Positions 33,401-45,800 of a DNA stretch of 64,000 bases are shown here, piece by piece. This DNA comes from Mesostigma viride. Its lineage: Eukaryota > Streptophyta > Mesostigmatophyceae > Mesostigmatales > Mesostigmataceae. Position numbers and translations under genes: made by a program. The DNA lies in NCBI GenBank assembly GCA_009746045.1, contig RPFO01000065.1, forward strand, positions 2,105,484 to 2,169,483. The letters run 5' to 3'. The first letter of the stretch is position 1. Every line of letters begins with the position of its first letter. The notes beneath the pieces were generated by a model that was not told the origin of the DNA, ran no database searches, and saw nothing but the letters and a program-made list of their open reading frames with translations.

Positions 33401-34200
33401 TTTTACATAAATTATGGCCCATGGCAAGTTTGTTGTCAGATTGACCTAGGATTGGATCCCACCACTCCCCGGGATGTGTCTGGCTAGTGGTGGAGTAGTT
33501 GAGTCAAAATGTTAAGTTTACATGGTACTCCCTGCTTAAGTTAACTCCAGATCCAAGGCCAAAACTGGCCACCTAAACCACTTGCACTTGCTTAGAAACA
33601 GTAGTTGACATCAGATTATGCTGTAACTTTGCAGTGGTGATGAATAATAGTTGTTCTGACCTTGTACAAAGTTCTACGCCATTTGGAGCCCTAGTTGGTG
33701 ACAAATGCTAGCAAACGTTTGCTAGCATTTGTCATTAATGGCCATTTTAAATCAATATTTAACCCAAATAATGTCAGAATGCCACCAAAACTTATTGCCA
33801 TCATGCCAGCACCTGATGAATGGTCTCAACAAGTCATGAGCAAAAATTCAGATCATGCAGAGCCCGAAATGGTGACATTTGCCAGCAATTGTCACCATTT
33901 TTTGCTTTTTTACTCATAATTTTAACAACATTAACCACCAAAACACTCTCCAAGCTGGGGCACATCATTTAAATCTTTGCAGGCAACTCAAGAATGACTA
34001 GTACAAACAGTGTGCAAAAACTTGGTGCATGTGAATGCCTGAGTGGTGACCATTGCTAGCAGAATCCATCATGTAAGGTAGGCATTGCCAGTATGCCACA
34101 AAGCTGTGATGTGCAGTGCATGTCCATATGTATACCCCATGACACCATGCCTCTAAACTACTTGGCACATTGCAAAATGGGAAGGAAAGGTGAACAATAC
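33401..34200. repeat. AT-rich spacer with a perfect 36-bp palindrome
   Basis: No gene was seen. At 33699-33734 there is a loop-free perfect palindrome with arm TGACAAATGCTAGCAAAC. Related motifs GGTGACATTTGCCAGCAA (33871) and GGTGACCATTGCTAGCAG (34044) recur at about 173-bp spacing, hinting at a decayed tandem repeat. Confidence 0.6.
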
Positions 34201-34419
34201 ATGCCACATCACTAACACAGCCATTTGAATGCTACCAACACGCACCATGCATGATATACACTACGTGTAATACATGTCGAGAATATGCCGAGCGAGCATA
34301 TCAAGGTGCAGTGACCCCAACGCTGGCACATGTCACCTGGCATCCACGTATGCTCACATGATATGGCATTGGCATATCCCATGTCTCCATCTCTTGCACT
34401 TTGTGCGCACCAAGCCACC

Positions 34420-35650
34420 CATGCAGTCGCCCACCCATGCAGCCACCTGGCCACCCACCCACACAACTGCTCACACACTCGCGCGCCCGTGCACCCAGAC
34501 AGCCACCTGTCCTCCCACCCAGTGACCCACCCACCAAGCCAGCCGCGCACGTGCTTACCCAACTTATATAACCATGCGTGCACCTAGGCACCCAACCACC
34601 TACCAACCCACTTCGACATCCACCCACCCACCAAGGCACCTGCGCAACCCACACACCAACTAGGTAATAAGGAGGCAATTTCCCCCATCCAATGAGCCAA
34701 CCACCCAACCACCCTTGGAACCACCCAACCACCTAAACACCCAGCCAGCTGGCCCCATATGCACCCGTCCGGCCACCCACAGTTGACCCACCCACGCACC
34801 TACCCAAGTCAACCACTCACTGCCCCCACACCCTTATACCCAGTGACCCACCCACTGACCCACCCACACATGCATTTTCTCAGCCAGCACCCCGACACCT
34901 ACCTCACCCCAAACCTGCACAGCCCTTCACCCGCGATAGGTGAGTCGGTCCCAACCATAAACCCATCCACACATCCATATCTGTGCGCCCACCCGTCCAT
35001 CTACCCGTCCCTTCGCCCACCCACCCACCCACATCTAGTCATCTACACATCCACCAGCCACCAACCACCAATGGCCCACCCACCAACCCACCCACCCACA
35101 CACATCCCTAACCAACCAACCACCAACCCACCACCCTCAAAACCGTGCAGTTGTTTCACTCATGCATCCAACAAAACACCCACTTCAAAGTCCCCAAAGC
35201 CTATCATCACCCAGCCACCTGGCCATCTGCCAATAACCGACCGCCCTTGCACTCATCCACCATGACCAGCCAGCCAGCCACCCACCCTCTCCAACTGCCT
35301 GTGCTCCCACCTACGCAGCCAGCCATTTACCAAGGCATCCACCTATAAGCCAGCCACCTGCCATTGAACCCACCCACGCCTAGGCATCCCTTGAAGCATC
35401 TATAGCCCAAGCCTCCCACCCAAGGCTCTCTGGGCAATCAAACAACCAAACAACCAATCACCCAGCTACACAACCACCTAACCACCTAACCACTCAACAA
35501 CACAATCACCGAACCAACTAACTACCCAACACCCACACCAGCCAGGCATGTGCCCGCCTCGCATGCCCTCACCATTGCAACACCCCATACACGCCCCGCT
35601 CACCTAGCCAGCCACACACCCAGCCAGTCTCCTGCTCAACTCACGCATGA
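34420..35650. repeat. Degenerate CCAC-rich low-complexity tract
   Basis: About 1.2 kb in which the plus strand is built of ACCC, CCAC, CAAC and CAGC units, with scattered unique words. It looks like a very old tetranucleotide array eroded by substitution. The His/Pro/Thr frames it creates are not supported as genes. Confidence 0.7.
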
Positions 35651-36830
35651 AGGCAACATCAGCCATGCATGGCCTCACCTTGCACCACTTGCATTGCCTG
35701 GTCTGGGTAATTTGCATGAGACAGCTTCCATCTCATTGTCAGCAACTGAAAAGGCTCTTTCTTCACAGTAATGAATAAGCAACAACGTTGGAAACGCTCT
35801 CCCACTCCTCTTTAAAACAGTCTTTAAATCAGAAAGACAAGGCAAATATCTGGACAAGGTGGCAATAACCACTGCACCATGCTCTTGAGAAAGTATTAAC
35901 AATCCAGCTTTCTACCCTTTCAGAAGCTGCCTTGCGTTAGCAACGATTCTGGGCCCTCTGGCTCGCTCACCTCGCTTAATCTGCGCTTCTTTATGGCAGC
36001 CGGGATATGCGAAGCTTGAGCCGAGCGTGTCGTGGCGAGGTCGTCTGCCCGACTCATCACATCTCGCAACCGCACTGCCGACTAATAAAAACGATGCCCC
36101 CCTTTGCCTTTTGTATCTGGCGTCAAAAGAACAATGAACTCGCTTGGAAAACACTGTCGCAAACAGCTTCCTACAGGCATTATAAGCAATTTTCGCAGCT
36201 TTTACCGCACTTACTGCACATCCGGAAGACCATTAGCGGCCTTAGCGCGGAACCTTGGGCACGCCATATCCTCTGGTGGCTTACTGCCGCAGGCTGGCAG
36301 TATAGGAAGGTCGGGCATAGCCTAAAGAGCTGATTATCTGACGACAAAGATATGCATTGCATGAAGCAAGAAACAGACGGATTTCGCACCCCCATATTTA
36401 TTCACGTCGATGCCGGACAATTAAAAGCGAAACTCAAAAAACGAAAACACTAACGTTTTCGGGAATATTATAACGAACAAGCTGAGCTATCGTGCCGGGA
36501 TTTTCGTATCCTCATGTGACCAAGACTTTGAGACACGTACCACCGAGAAATCCGGTTTTCGCGAAAAACTGGTCCGCTGTGAAAAAAACTTTTTGTCCCG
36601 TTCAATGCCCGCGTCGCAATCACAGCGTATATAAGTCCAAAATTATTCCATGGATTAACCGTGATGTAAGCTTCGTTTTGACACCTCGAGCGGCTGCAAT
36701 GACGCAAGTTTCAGAACGCTAGCTCATGCTCGACCGCCATGGGTGTTTTCGTCGTTTTCGCCTCTCGCGTGGCGGGAAAAATCTAGATCTCGATCGGACG
36801 AATTCCGGACAGTAATTTATGTAAAAATTT
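35651..36830. other. Spacer with no recognisable gene
   Basis: About 1.2 kb with only short chance frames on both strands and no repeat structure. Nothing here could be matched to a protein family. Confidence 0.4.
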
Positions 36831-36989
36831 GGCGGGGCTCGCGGTGTTGTGGGCGGGCCGACTTTGTCGCGACCCATGCGGTCTAGATCCCTTCCAGGCC
36901 GGCCTGCATGGTGGGCCGGCAGCGATGATGTTGCTAGCTGCGTGTCGTAGTTTTGTGATGTAGTTAGTTGTACCTTGTGCCTCAGGTCC

Positions 36990-38862
36990 GGCAGGCAGCG
37001 GTGACACTACTAGTCGCGCACTAGTGGTCGCCCAGGTCCCTCCCGGGCCTGCCTTGCCCTCTGCATCGCCTGAGCCCAAGCGCAGTCGCCCAGGTGAAGT
37101 TAGCTCTGGTCTAAGCGCGACTTTGACGTCGACAGCTAGGTTATTTTCCACCTTTGACCTCGACAGACCAGGCTTTTTTGACATGCCCTCCACCGAGATA
37201 TACTGGAGCTCGTGTTTTATGGGTCGCACGCCTCACTCCTTGCCCTGTGCCAGCAACTTCACTCCAAAATGCGCATGCATCCGCAATGAACCCGTGACGG
37301 CCGGTTTTCCCACCTCGCGGACCTGACCACCTGCCCGGCGCTGGTCCCGACCGCGCCTTCAGCTCGCCGCCCTCTTTTCGCCCTCTTTTCCATCCTTAAG
37401 CGCTCTGCCGACAACCTCTGGGTCCTCTCCCCCTTGACCGAATCCACCTTCCTCCACCTGACCTTCAAGAAGCCCTCGCGCAGCAAGTGACTCCCCTTCA
37501 ATGCTGCAGATGTGGAATGCAGCCGTGGGCCGGCGCACGCTGGCTGCCGAGCCCCCCGCCATTTCCACCGCCACCTCCACCAGGGCTCCTCGCCTCCCCC
37601 CCCCCACCCCCACCACCGCCTCCACCGACTCCATCACCGCCCAGCTCCGCGACATCGACAAGCGCCTCCAGGGCAACGCAATCGCCATCGAGTGCCTGCA
37701 AAACACCGCAGGCCTCACCGCCCAGGCGGTCACTGAAGGACATTGCCGCCAAGCCACTGAGCCCCCGCTGGCCCGGATGGCGATGCCCGGCTCCCACCTA
37801 GACCTGCCGCGGACATGCTCAAGCAACACTACCACCTCCACCACCTCCGCCACCTCCGCCACCTCCGACGTCACAGCACAGAGCGCTCCAGCAGCAGACG
37901 CTCGACCTCCGCGAGGAGGCCGATCGAGCTCGCCAAGCGCAGCCGGCAACGTCATCGTCAAAAACTTCGACCTGGTGGAAGGTGAGAATTCCGAGAAGCT
38001 TGCACAGGCCGTTTGAGAGAGAAATCCTTGGTCGCATGGGCCTCCTTGGTGAGATCAAGCTGGTCGCCCACCGCCTTTCCCGCTTGCGGGGTAAGGCAGG
38101 GGCGCCTCCGCTTCTGCTCATCTTTGAGAACCCAGCGGACAAGATTTCGTTCCTCAGACGCCGCAAGCGGCTCAAGAAGACTCACTACACCTTGGACGAC
38201 GACTTGACCCTGGCGCAGCAACAACGGCGACGGGAGCTATGGCGGACCCGCCTCCAGCTTCGGCAGACCGCGGCGGGTAATTTGGTTTAAATTGGAAGGG
38301 GGCGGCCATCTACGTCGGCCACAAGCCCTGGCAAGCGACCCCCGCGGCCCCATGCAGCACCTCCAGACACCCCAGCTTCGGGGAATACAGCAGTAGTAGT
38401 GTAGAATAGTAAGGCCTAGCCACCGTGGCCTTGTACGTATTAGCCACCGTGGCCTTGTACCTATTACGGGCCCCATACCAGCTGATACCTTCGCATTATT
38501 TAGTCATGTACATGTGTGCCTATGATGTGCCCCACACCAGATGATGCCTAGCTTTATTTAGTTATGCTGTGCCCATGCAGAGAGCTACTCTCTGCTGAGA
38601 AGCCATGCCCTAGCCATTGTTTAGCCATGATGATCTTCCACCCCATGCCAGGCCTTTGAGCTCTGATACATCATGGTGACCAGTGCAGGTGCACTTTGTG
38701 CACCCAGAGCTTGTGTACTCCCCCTATAATTCCCTTGCAGTCCTGAAGTAGCCCAGACTGTGTTAAAAGCCATATGCCCCTTCTCAGGGATACGTGCTAC
38801 ATATACTCACAACGGAGTTATGTTCCTAATTAATTAATCAATTAATTAATAAATAATTAGGC
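36990..38862 (+). pseudogene. Degenerate ORF1-only LINE copy 3
   Basis: Homology to copy 1 (393-2384) starts near codon 30 of ORF1, so it is 5'-truncated. The sequence tracks copy 1 through CCCAAGCGCAGTCGCCC, the coiled-coil region (IDKRLQGNAIAIE) and the C-terminal block (KISFLRRRKRLKK, LDDDLTLAQQQRRRELW). Several indels split it into short frames (about 37501-38016, then 37982-38290). The 3' UTR and the ACTC-CCAACGGAGT-type end with a (TTAAT)n tail are at 38780-38862. It abuts a fragment of a different retroelement at 36835-36990. No clear target-site duplication was found. Confidence 0.75.
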
Positions 38863-41000
38863 ATGCACGACATTAAAAATTCCCAGTCCTGGCCGCCTTG
38901 TAGCTTATCAACTTAAACATCCTTGGCCCCATGTGAATAAGAAAAAAAACAGTCTAAAAAAATGCACAGGTATGAAAAAAATACATTATGATACATTACA
39001 CTGATGCTGCAAAAAAATACCTGCAAAATAAATAAAGGATTTAGGCTGCTTGCCGAACTTGGTGGGGCATCCCAGCAATAGCAGCAAACTGGAGACATGT
39101 ATGGGGCAAGTCCAGCCGCACTGCAGTAGCTGCTTCGTCCGGGGCTTCCCCCCTCCCCCAACAAAAGCAGTCCTCGTGTCACATTTTGTCATTACAAACG
39201 AGACACCACGGAAGGCACCTCCCAAAGGATGGGCATTTAGAAAGGCGTGGTTTCCTCAGGGCAGTGGGGGCTATCAGACCGCATGCCTTGCACACCGCCT
39301 CTGAATCTTCCTCCCCCTACCCGACCTGCTTCATTGGCCATATCGACAGCGGCACGTGGCCAGTAACTGGCCCTAAACACTGTTGGTCGCTTGGCCTCCA
39401 AATGTAGTACGTTACCAGCGTCATCTTTCTCTCTCCTCTGGGCTTTATGCTTGCATGACATTTCCCAGAATAATCCGGTGGCGGCACCTGGCGTTGCACC
39501 TGAGTGTGCAGCGTGTCTGCTGGCGCCAACACCCCCCGCAGCATGCGCGCAGGGGAGTCGCCAATGGTAGACATGCTGCGGTGATAGCATGCGAGCGCCT
39601 GCGGGGACCACAGCCACTGGCCCCAGGGACTGCTACCGCTTCGCAGGGTAGCCCCTTTCCAAGCTGCCTGCGGCCTTGGTCACTGGGGGAGGCCGGGGCA
39701 GATCTCCACGCCTTAGCCGCCAGGGAGCGCAGGGGCTGGAGGATGAAGGGGCTCTGCGCAGCCAGAGAGGGACCCCACGGTTGAAGGAGCCAGTGGCCGC
39801 GGTGCCTTTGGGCACGAGTCCTCCAGGGGACATCAGGGCCACGGCAGGCCGCCCAGCACCCCATGCTGTCCTCTTCCCCCCGTCAAACCCCTACGGCTTC
39901 GCAAGGCAACCATCTCCGTTCTCATCCATCATGTTTGCTAGGCGCCGCACACACATCAAGTGCCGCATGCCACCACAGTACGGGGGGCATGCAGCACAGC
40001 CCTTTCCCCGCTTGCGCCTATGGGGGCTTGGTGGCGGGCCGCGGGGCCCCTGCGCACGTCGGACTGTGACTGGTGGCCGGTACCGCAGCCCAATCCATGT
40101 CTCTATTTATAGACAGCCGCACGCCCACAACCAACACAGAGTGGGCATGGTGGCATGTGCGTGTGACGACGGCTGTCCGAGGACGCATGCTGCACATGAG
40201 AGGCCGCATGCACAGAGGGGGCATGCGTAGAGGCCGCACGCACTTTCAAGAGACGCATGCACTGCCAAGACCCAGGCACCTGCGGCCACACACGAAGGGG
40301 GGCGCAAGGGGGGCGCAAGGGGGCCACATGTGTCCCACACTCGTACGCCACAGCAAGGGCAGACAGGCGGCGGGCCACACACCGCACTGCCACCTGTCCT
40401 CACGCTTCCAGTACAGGCGCAATCAGCGCAGGAATGCAACCGCTGGGGCCCCCGCGCGTGCAAGTGGCCATGCCATGTGCGACGCGAGTCATGCAGCATG
40501 TGTGGCATGCAGGCCTCACATGCTGCAGTTCCCCTGTGCGTGTGGCCAGCCATGCGCACAGGCCTCGTTAAGAGGCCACTAGCTGACACAATGGGTCTGA
40601 CACCATCGGTACCCGTGGTGGGTGACCACGCGGTAGGGCCATCCTATCGACAAGGGCCAGCGATGGACAAGATCAGCGCGGCGGCGGCTCGGCTGGGCCA
40701 GTCGCCGCGCCTGCGCCGCACGGCAGCATCCAGCCGTGCCTATTGCTGCGCAGGGCCACCGCCCCGCGGCTGTCCATCCGCAGCGTATTGATCACCCCGG
40801 ATCACCTGCACGCCTCCAATCTTGACAAGCTGCATGCCCCAGACCGTCCGTAATGTGCATGCCCCCGACGATGTGGTCTTATCTCGCTATGGTGTGCCGC
40901 CAACCAGATCTTGTCTTGTGGCCCCCAATGTTCGTCGCCATGACCATCGGTGAGCCTCCCCCACCCTCGCTGGCAAGAAGGGTGCCTCCGGCGTCATGTT
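38863..41000. other. Region with no recognised gene
   Basis: About 2.1 kb. Stretches near 40150-40260 are rich in GCATGC-type words. Open frames exist on both strands but none shows a family motif or a plausible exon series. The 3' UTR of the carrier gene should occupy its right end. Confidence 0.4.
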
Positions 41001-42122
41001 CTAGCTGCGTGCCTCCCACCGCACCAGCTGGCGGTCTACCAGGCTCAGCAGCTCCTCGTACACTGTCCAGGTGATGGCCGCCTGCAGCGTGCGCTTGATG
41101 ACGCGGGGCACCACCCCCACGTACAGCGCGCCCAGCCCCTCCCTCCGCAGGATGCTCAGAATCGAGATGCTGTCGCGGTTCAACGGCACCATGCGGTCCG
41201 CCCCGCGCAGCTGCAGACGCGTGCGCAAGACGTCGGGCGGGTGCGTCGCCAGCGTGGCCATCGCGCCGGCCAGACCGCCGGACAAGAAGTTGATGGCCGG
41301 CCCGCTGGCTTGGTCGGGGAAGGACCGTTTGAGCGCGGCCTGGAGCCGTTTGTAGAGGAAGACGTAGATGCCTGAGTGGGGTGCGTCGCGCAGGAGCGTG
41401 GGGCCCACGCCGCTGAACAGGCCGCGCAGGCGCTCCGTCCTGGCGATGTGGTATACGGCGGTGAAGGTGTTGCGGTACTCGGGGAGCGAGACCAGGTTGG
41501 ACTCGACCCGCGTCTTGACCACGGTGACGGGGTTGAGGACAGCCCCGGCCGTCGCTCGCGTGCTCGCGCCCACCATCATTGTAACGACGGCCGGTAGACG
41601 GTCATGCTGTCCCCGAGTCAGGTACCTTTGGTCACTTGCGTGGGTGGCCGACGGTGCTACCGACAGGGCTCCACGGCTTGCTTGCCCTCCGACGTTTTTC
41701 TTGTCAACATGGTCAGACGGCGGGCCTAGAACGGATACTTTCCACTGCGTCGGGGCGGCGTCATAAGCTTGACATGCCATGGCAAGGCAGGTTTCCAGTA
41801 GCAAGAAATATAGGCCGGCACCGAAACCAACACGCACGCACGATGGCCCCGTTCCTCTCCACAACGCTTGAACTCCTTCATTGCTCACAATATGTCGCAT
41901 GACTTGCCAAGTGTTGAAAGGTGCCGCCAATTTTACCGCGCTTCCCGCGGCCAATGCCGCCGCACGTTGTGCATTCAAGGCTTGCAGGCGGGTTTTCACA
42001 ACATCCAGCGGTTGCAGGGTCACCGTTGCTATTATTCCAGCGGTGGCACCTGCAACAAACGCACTGATGCCTTTTTTTCTTCGTGGTTGGGCAGGTTCTT
42101 CTTCTTTTTTCACGTCCGCCAT
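41001..42122 (-). CDS. SLC25A38: Mitochondrial glycine carrier, SLC25A38/Hem25-type
   Basis: A single-exon ORF of 373 aa, ATG at 42122. It has three mitochondrial-carrier repeats with the signatures PLDVVKTRLQ (repeat 1), NPVTVVKTRVES (repeat 2, with the NPVTVVKTR variant typical of this subfamily) and HPPDVLRTRLQL (repeat 3). LLRDAPHSGIYVFLYKRLQ and the C-terminal RTLQAAITWTVYEE match the subfamily closely. The carrier imports glycine across the inner mitochondrial membrane for 5-aminolevulinate or folate-linked metabolism in known members. In plants and algae, where haem starts from glutamate, its role is less clear. A Lys/Glu-rich start (MADVKKEEE) and about 60 extra residues between repeats 1 and 2 are unusual. 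No introns, unlike both neighbours. Divergent from the GTPase gene 713 bp away. Confidence 0.88.
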   Translation of the reverse strand: MADVKKEEEPAQPRRKKGISAFVAGATAGIIATVTLQPLDVVKTRLQALNAQRAAALAAGSAVKLAAPFNTWQVMRHIVSNEGVQALWRGTGPSCVRVGFGAGLYFLLLETCLAMACQAYDAAPTQWKVSVLGPPSDHVDKKNVGGQASRGALSVAPSATHASDQRYLTRGQHDRLPAVVTMMVGASTRATAGAVLNPVTVVKTRVESNLVSLPEYRNTFTAVYHIARTERLRGLFSGVGPTLLRDAPHSGIYVFLYKRLQAALKRSFPDQASGPAINFLSGGLAGAMATLATHPPDVLRTRLQLRGADRMVPLNRDSISILSILRREGLGALYVGVVPRVIKRTLQAAITWTVYEELLSLVDRQLVRWEARS

Positions 42123-42835
42123 TTACGTAAACAAAATTGCTTGAAAATTCGACGTCGTAAGGCCGCCAATTTGCAGGAATTGCGGGCGTGCACGTCGCTG
42201 GTGGGCACGAATTTTCGGTTTTCGTGCGTCATGACCAAGCGAGAATCGGTTTGGCAGAAACACTGGCAGATGTCAACGAGGCTAGCTGCAAAAAGTCAAA
42301 AACTTGGGAATCGCAATTCGTACGTACACGTGTCAGCAGACAGCAAAGTCCTGGAAACCTGGTCTTGAACATGTCCACGCAAGCGGGCGTACACCCTGCT
42401 GGGTTGTCTAAGTAAAGTTAAGGGACGGCCGTGCCTTCGCGTCTAACGGGCATGGATGCAGCGCTGGCTCCTGGGCCTTGAGCCCGTGACGCGCCAGCCC
42501 CTGCTTGCGACTTCTGCCGATCGGACATGGACCGTGAATATTGGTGGGGATTTATCATTCAACCGATGAGAGCACTTACCCTGCCTGAATATTGTTAACC
42601 AGGCAAAGTCGTGCCAGACGAGTGTCGCCTTTTGTACATGGTTACAGCATTCATTACATTGGCAAATGTCCCCGGGATAAGCGTGCATACTTTTTGTGGG
42701 AGCGCATGCGCGTGAGGAATGTGTGAGCATCTCGCGGATTAATGACTAGGGGTTGGTTGATTGCCACTTAGTTGCGCCTGCCAATGCTTCTTACGTACTG
42801 AAGAACACTAGTTAAGCGCCTATCCATCGGACATA
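42123..42835. promoter_or_regulatory. Shared upstream region of the divergent carrier and GTPase genes
   Basis: 713 bp between two start codons on opposite strands, so both promoters and 5' UTRs must lie here. No TATA box or repeated motif stands out. Confidence 0.5.
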
Positions 42836-45800
42836 ATGGGTCTGCTATTGTCAACTCTTTTTAATACCTTGTTTGGAGACAAAGAGGCGCGCATCCTAGT
42901 GCTGGGTTTGGACAACGCTGGGAAAACCACCATCCTATGTATCCTTTTCAATGTCCCTTCGTTGCAAATCTCATGAGGCTGCTGTGTTTATATTTCTGCA
43001 GTCTAAGTTTTTTTTTTGCCGTAGATGCCCTTAACCATCGACTTTGCCCCCGTGCGTTAAACAGACCGGCTGCATGTCGGCGAAGTAGTTTCAACCATTC
43101 CGAGTGAGTATGCGCTTGTAGACGAGTTGATAGCGTTTGCTGTTGTTTCACCAGCTTGCATTTGGGACTCTATAGATATTTACTATTCTATATTCCTCAA
43201 ACTTTTTCCTCTGTCAGCTTCAAAGGGTAATGTTGCAGTGCTCTCCTGACAGTATTGCCTGTTGTGTTTTCTGAACGTCGCATTTATCGTGGAGCGCTGG
43301 AGGGGTGTTATAGGGCGAACTTAATAGCTTCACAGCTTCTAAATACCTTCAACCTATGTGTGGCATGCATATTATGGAGATACATGCATATTATGGAGAT
43401 AGTGCTGACATGCAGCATAGCCTAGTGCTGACATGCAGCATCGAATGCTAGTTCTCTTTTTTCCATGGCCTTACGTCCGCATCTTTTTGTCGGCTTGGAA
43501 ATGACAACAGCTCTTAAGTCCAGCTGCTTTACAAAGGCTTTTCTGTGGCATTGTACGGTTTGACCCTGTGCAGTATGTTCATAGGGTTTGAATGGTGCTA
43601 CTGCTGTGCATGTGCTTAGGGTTTGAATGGTGCTGCTGCTGTGCATGTGCCATGGGTCTCCTGTGCATGCCTGTGCTTACCTACATATTTCCTTTGCCCT
43701 CTGCTCCTTCTGTGGGCGCGCAGCGATCGGCTTCAACGTGGAAACGGTCACGTACAAAAACATAAAATTTCAAGTATGGGACCTGGGTAAGCCCGGCAGT
43801 GTACTTGGGACCACCTGGGTAAGCACCTGTCTAAAGAACGTAGGATGTTCAGTGTGCCACCTGGGAAAGCATGTCAGAAAATAACCCACATTGCCGCCAG
43901 CATGGTTGCAGCCATCTACAGGCATCCCTGTCATAGATACCTGGCACCCTGAACAGTGGAGCATGGGAGGCTAGTCATAGGTTTATTGCGACGTGGCCGC
44001 GTGATGGGGGCGGAGCCGCGTGTGGCGTATGGGCGCCAGCACTTAACACATAGCCAGTGCCTGTCTTTGACTCTTTGTGCATGACAAGTTGGGTTGAAAG
44101 AGTTGGTTTGACATCGCTTCACATGTGACACCCCTGTGCAAGGCAGTTAGGGGGCACTTCAGCAAGCACGGAACCAACCCCTTATTCGGTCAACCTTATT
44201 TTTTTCTGTGCTTGTTTTCGTTGATATGCGGCACGGTATGCTTGTCTGGGTTGCCTGCCTGTGCCACAGCCCCTTGTGCTCTGTTGGGAAGGCAAGGATC
44301 TGCACCGAGTTGGACTAGTAGACCCTGCCTTCTTCATGCTGATGGTTTTGTGGTTGTGCGGTTTTGTTTTTGTGCATGCATGCATGCCCATGCATCAACA
44401 CTCACTGTTTTCTTGGCTGTTATTGGGGCTGGGGCTGGGGCTGGGGCTGGGGCTGGGGCTGGGGCTGGGGCTGGGGCTGGGGCTGGGGCTGGGGCTGGGG
44501 CTGGGGCTGGGGCTGGGGCTGGGGCTGGGGCTGGGGCTGGGGCTGGGGCTGGGGCTGGGGCTGGGGCCTCCCTTGTTCCTGCCCGGTGGGCTGGTGCGGC
44601 TGGTGCGGCTGGTGTACTTGTGCGGCTGGTGTACTTGTGCGGCTGGTGCGACATGGGCGCCACATTTCGCGCTGGCGTGGCGGGGGCCGCGCGTATCGTC
44701 AATGTGGCACGGGCACCCACAGGCGGCCAGACCAGCATCCGGTGAGATATGGCCGCCATCCTGCGTTGTTTGGCATCCATGTACTGGCGTAGCCCGCTCG
44801 TGCCCACTGGGCAGTTCGATGCCTGTCGCCCAGTGCCTAGTCGCAGGTTACAAGCACCCTCCCCCCCACCCCAACCCCCCCACCATGAACGGATGCAGTC
44901 TGCCTCAGTGCCCCATGCAGGAGCTGGGCCGCCAGTGGGTGCGCACGGGTCCATGCGGTGGCCATTGCTGGCATTCAGGCTGGTTTGTTGCTGTGGTGCT
45001 GGCACTGGCATCTGTTCACGCGAGCGGCTCACAGACCCAATACGAGGGTCGCTCATTGTCCCGGTTCTGCCACTCATGGGTGCAAATTGTGAATGCGGGG
45101 CAGCTATGAGTGCGGGAAAACTGTTGAGTGCAGGAAAACTAATGGCCTGTTCAGGGGAAGTGATGAACATTTGTTTGTTCTGGTTGTTCATGACAACTCC
45201 GGCAGTGAAATTTTGTTTCGATACTGGGAATCAATCAGAGGACCTCTTGCATAATTTCGCGGCTTCAGGGGTCTCATCATATTAAGGCGTCCCAAACTAT
45301 AGCCCAACTGTGAGAAGGCTCTCTACCGGATGGCGGTGCTACTGTGTCTGAAATTCCCTCGTATATACCAGCGGACCTCATCTATCTGTGTCAGCCGCAG
45401 GGGGCGAATGTGAGCAGAAGTACTGCTCACAGGATCACACTGGGCGGAAGCCTTTCAATGATGACTCCACGTTGACCACATTGCTGCCGTGTATGCGTGT
45501 ACGTGGGTCCTTAGTTGCTGCTTCCACTGTCCCTCCATCCTGACATTCTCCCATCCTTGACATGACTGCAATGTGGGCAGGGCAAGGGTTTGGTAACAGC
45601 ACATCCAGCAGCTGTCACACGCATGTATGTCGCGTGCAGAAATAATGACCACTTGGCCCCCCACACCCCCACACCCCACACCCCACCCCCACACCCCACC
45701 CCCACACCCCACCCACACACCCCACACCCCACACCCCACACCCCACACCCCACACCCCACACCCCACACCCCACACCCCACACCCCACACCCCACACCCC

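Noticed and set aside
34420-35650. Pro/His/Thr-rich extracellular-matrix-like protein
   Set aside because: No signal peptide, no consistent SPPP or hydroxyproline-type motif, and equal open frames in more than one register; it reads as an eroded CCAC-type array.
38950-39240. Cys-containing minus-strand ORF (GWTCPIHVSS...) as a transposase zinc domain
   Set aside because: No spacing match to a known zinc ribbon and no neighbouring transposase core.
44424-44567. GLGLGL / PAPAPA / WGWGWG proteins
   Set aside because: Hexanucleotide (GGGGCT)n array in a GTPase intron.
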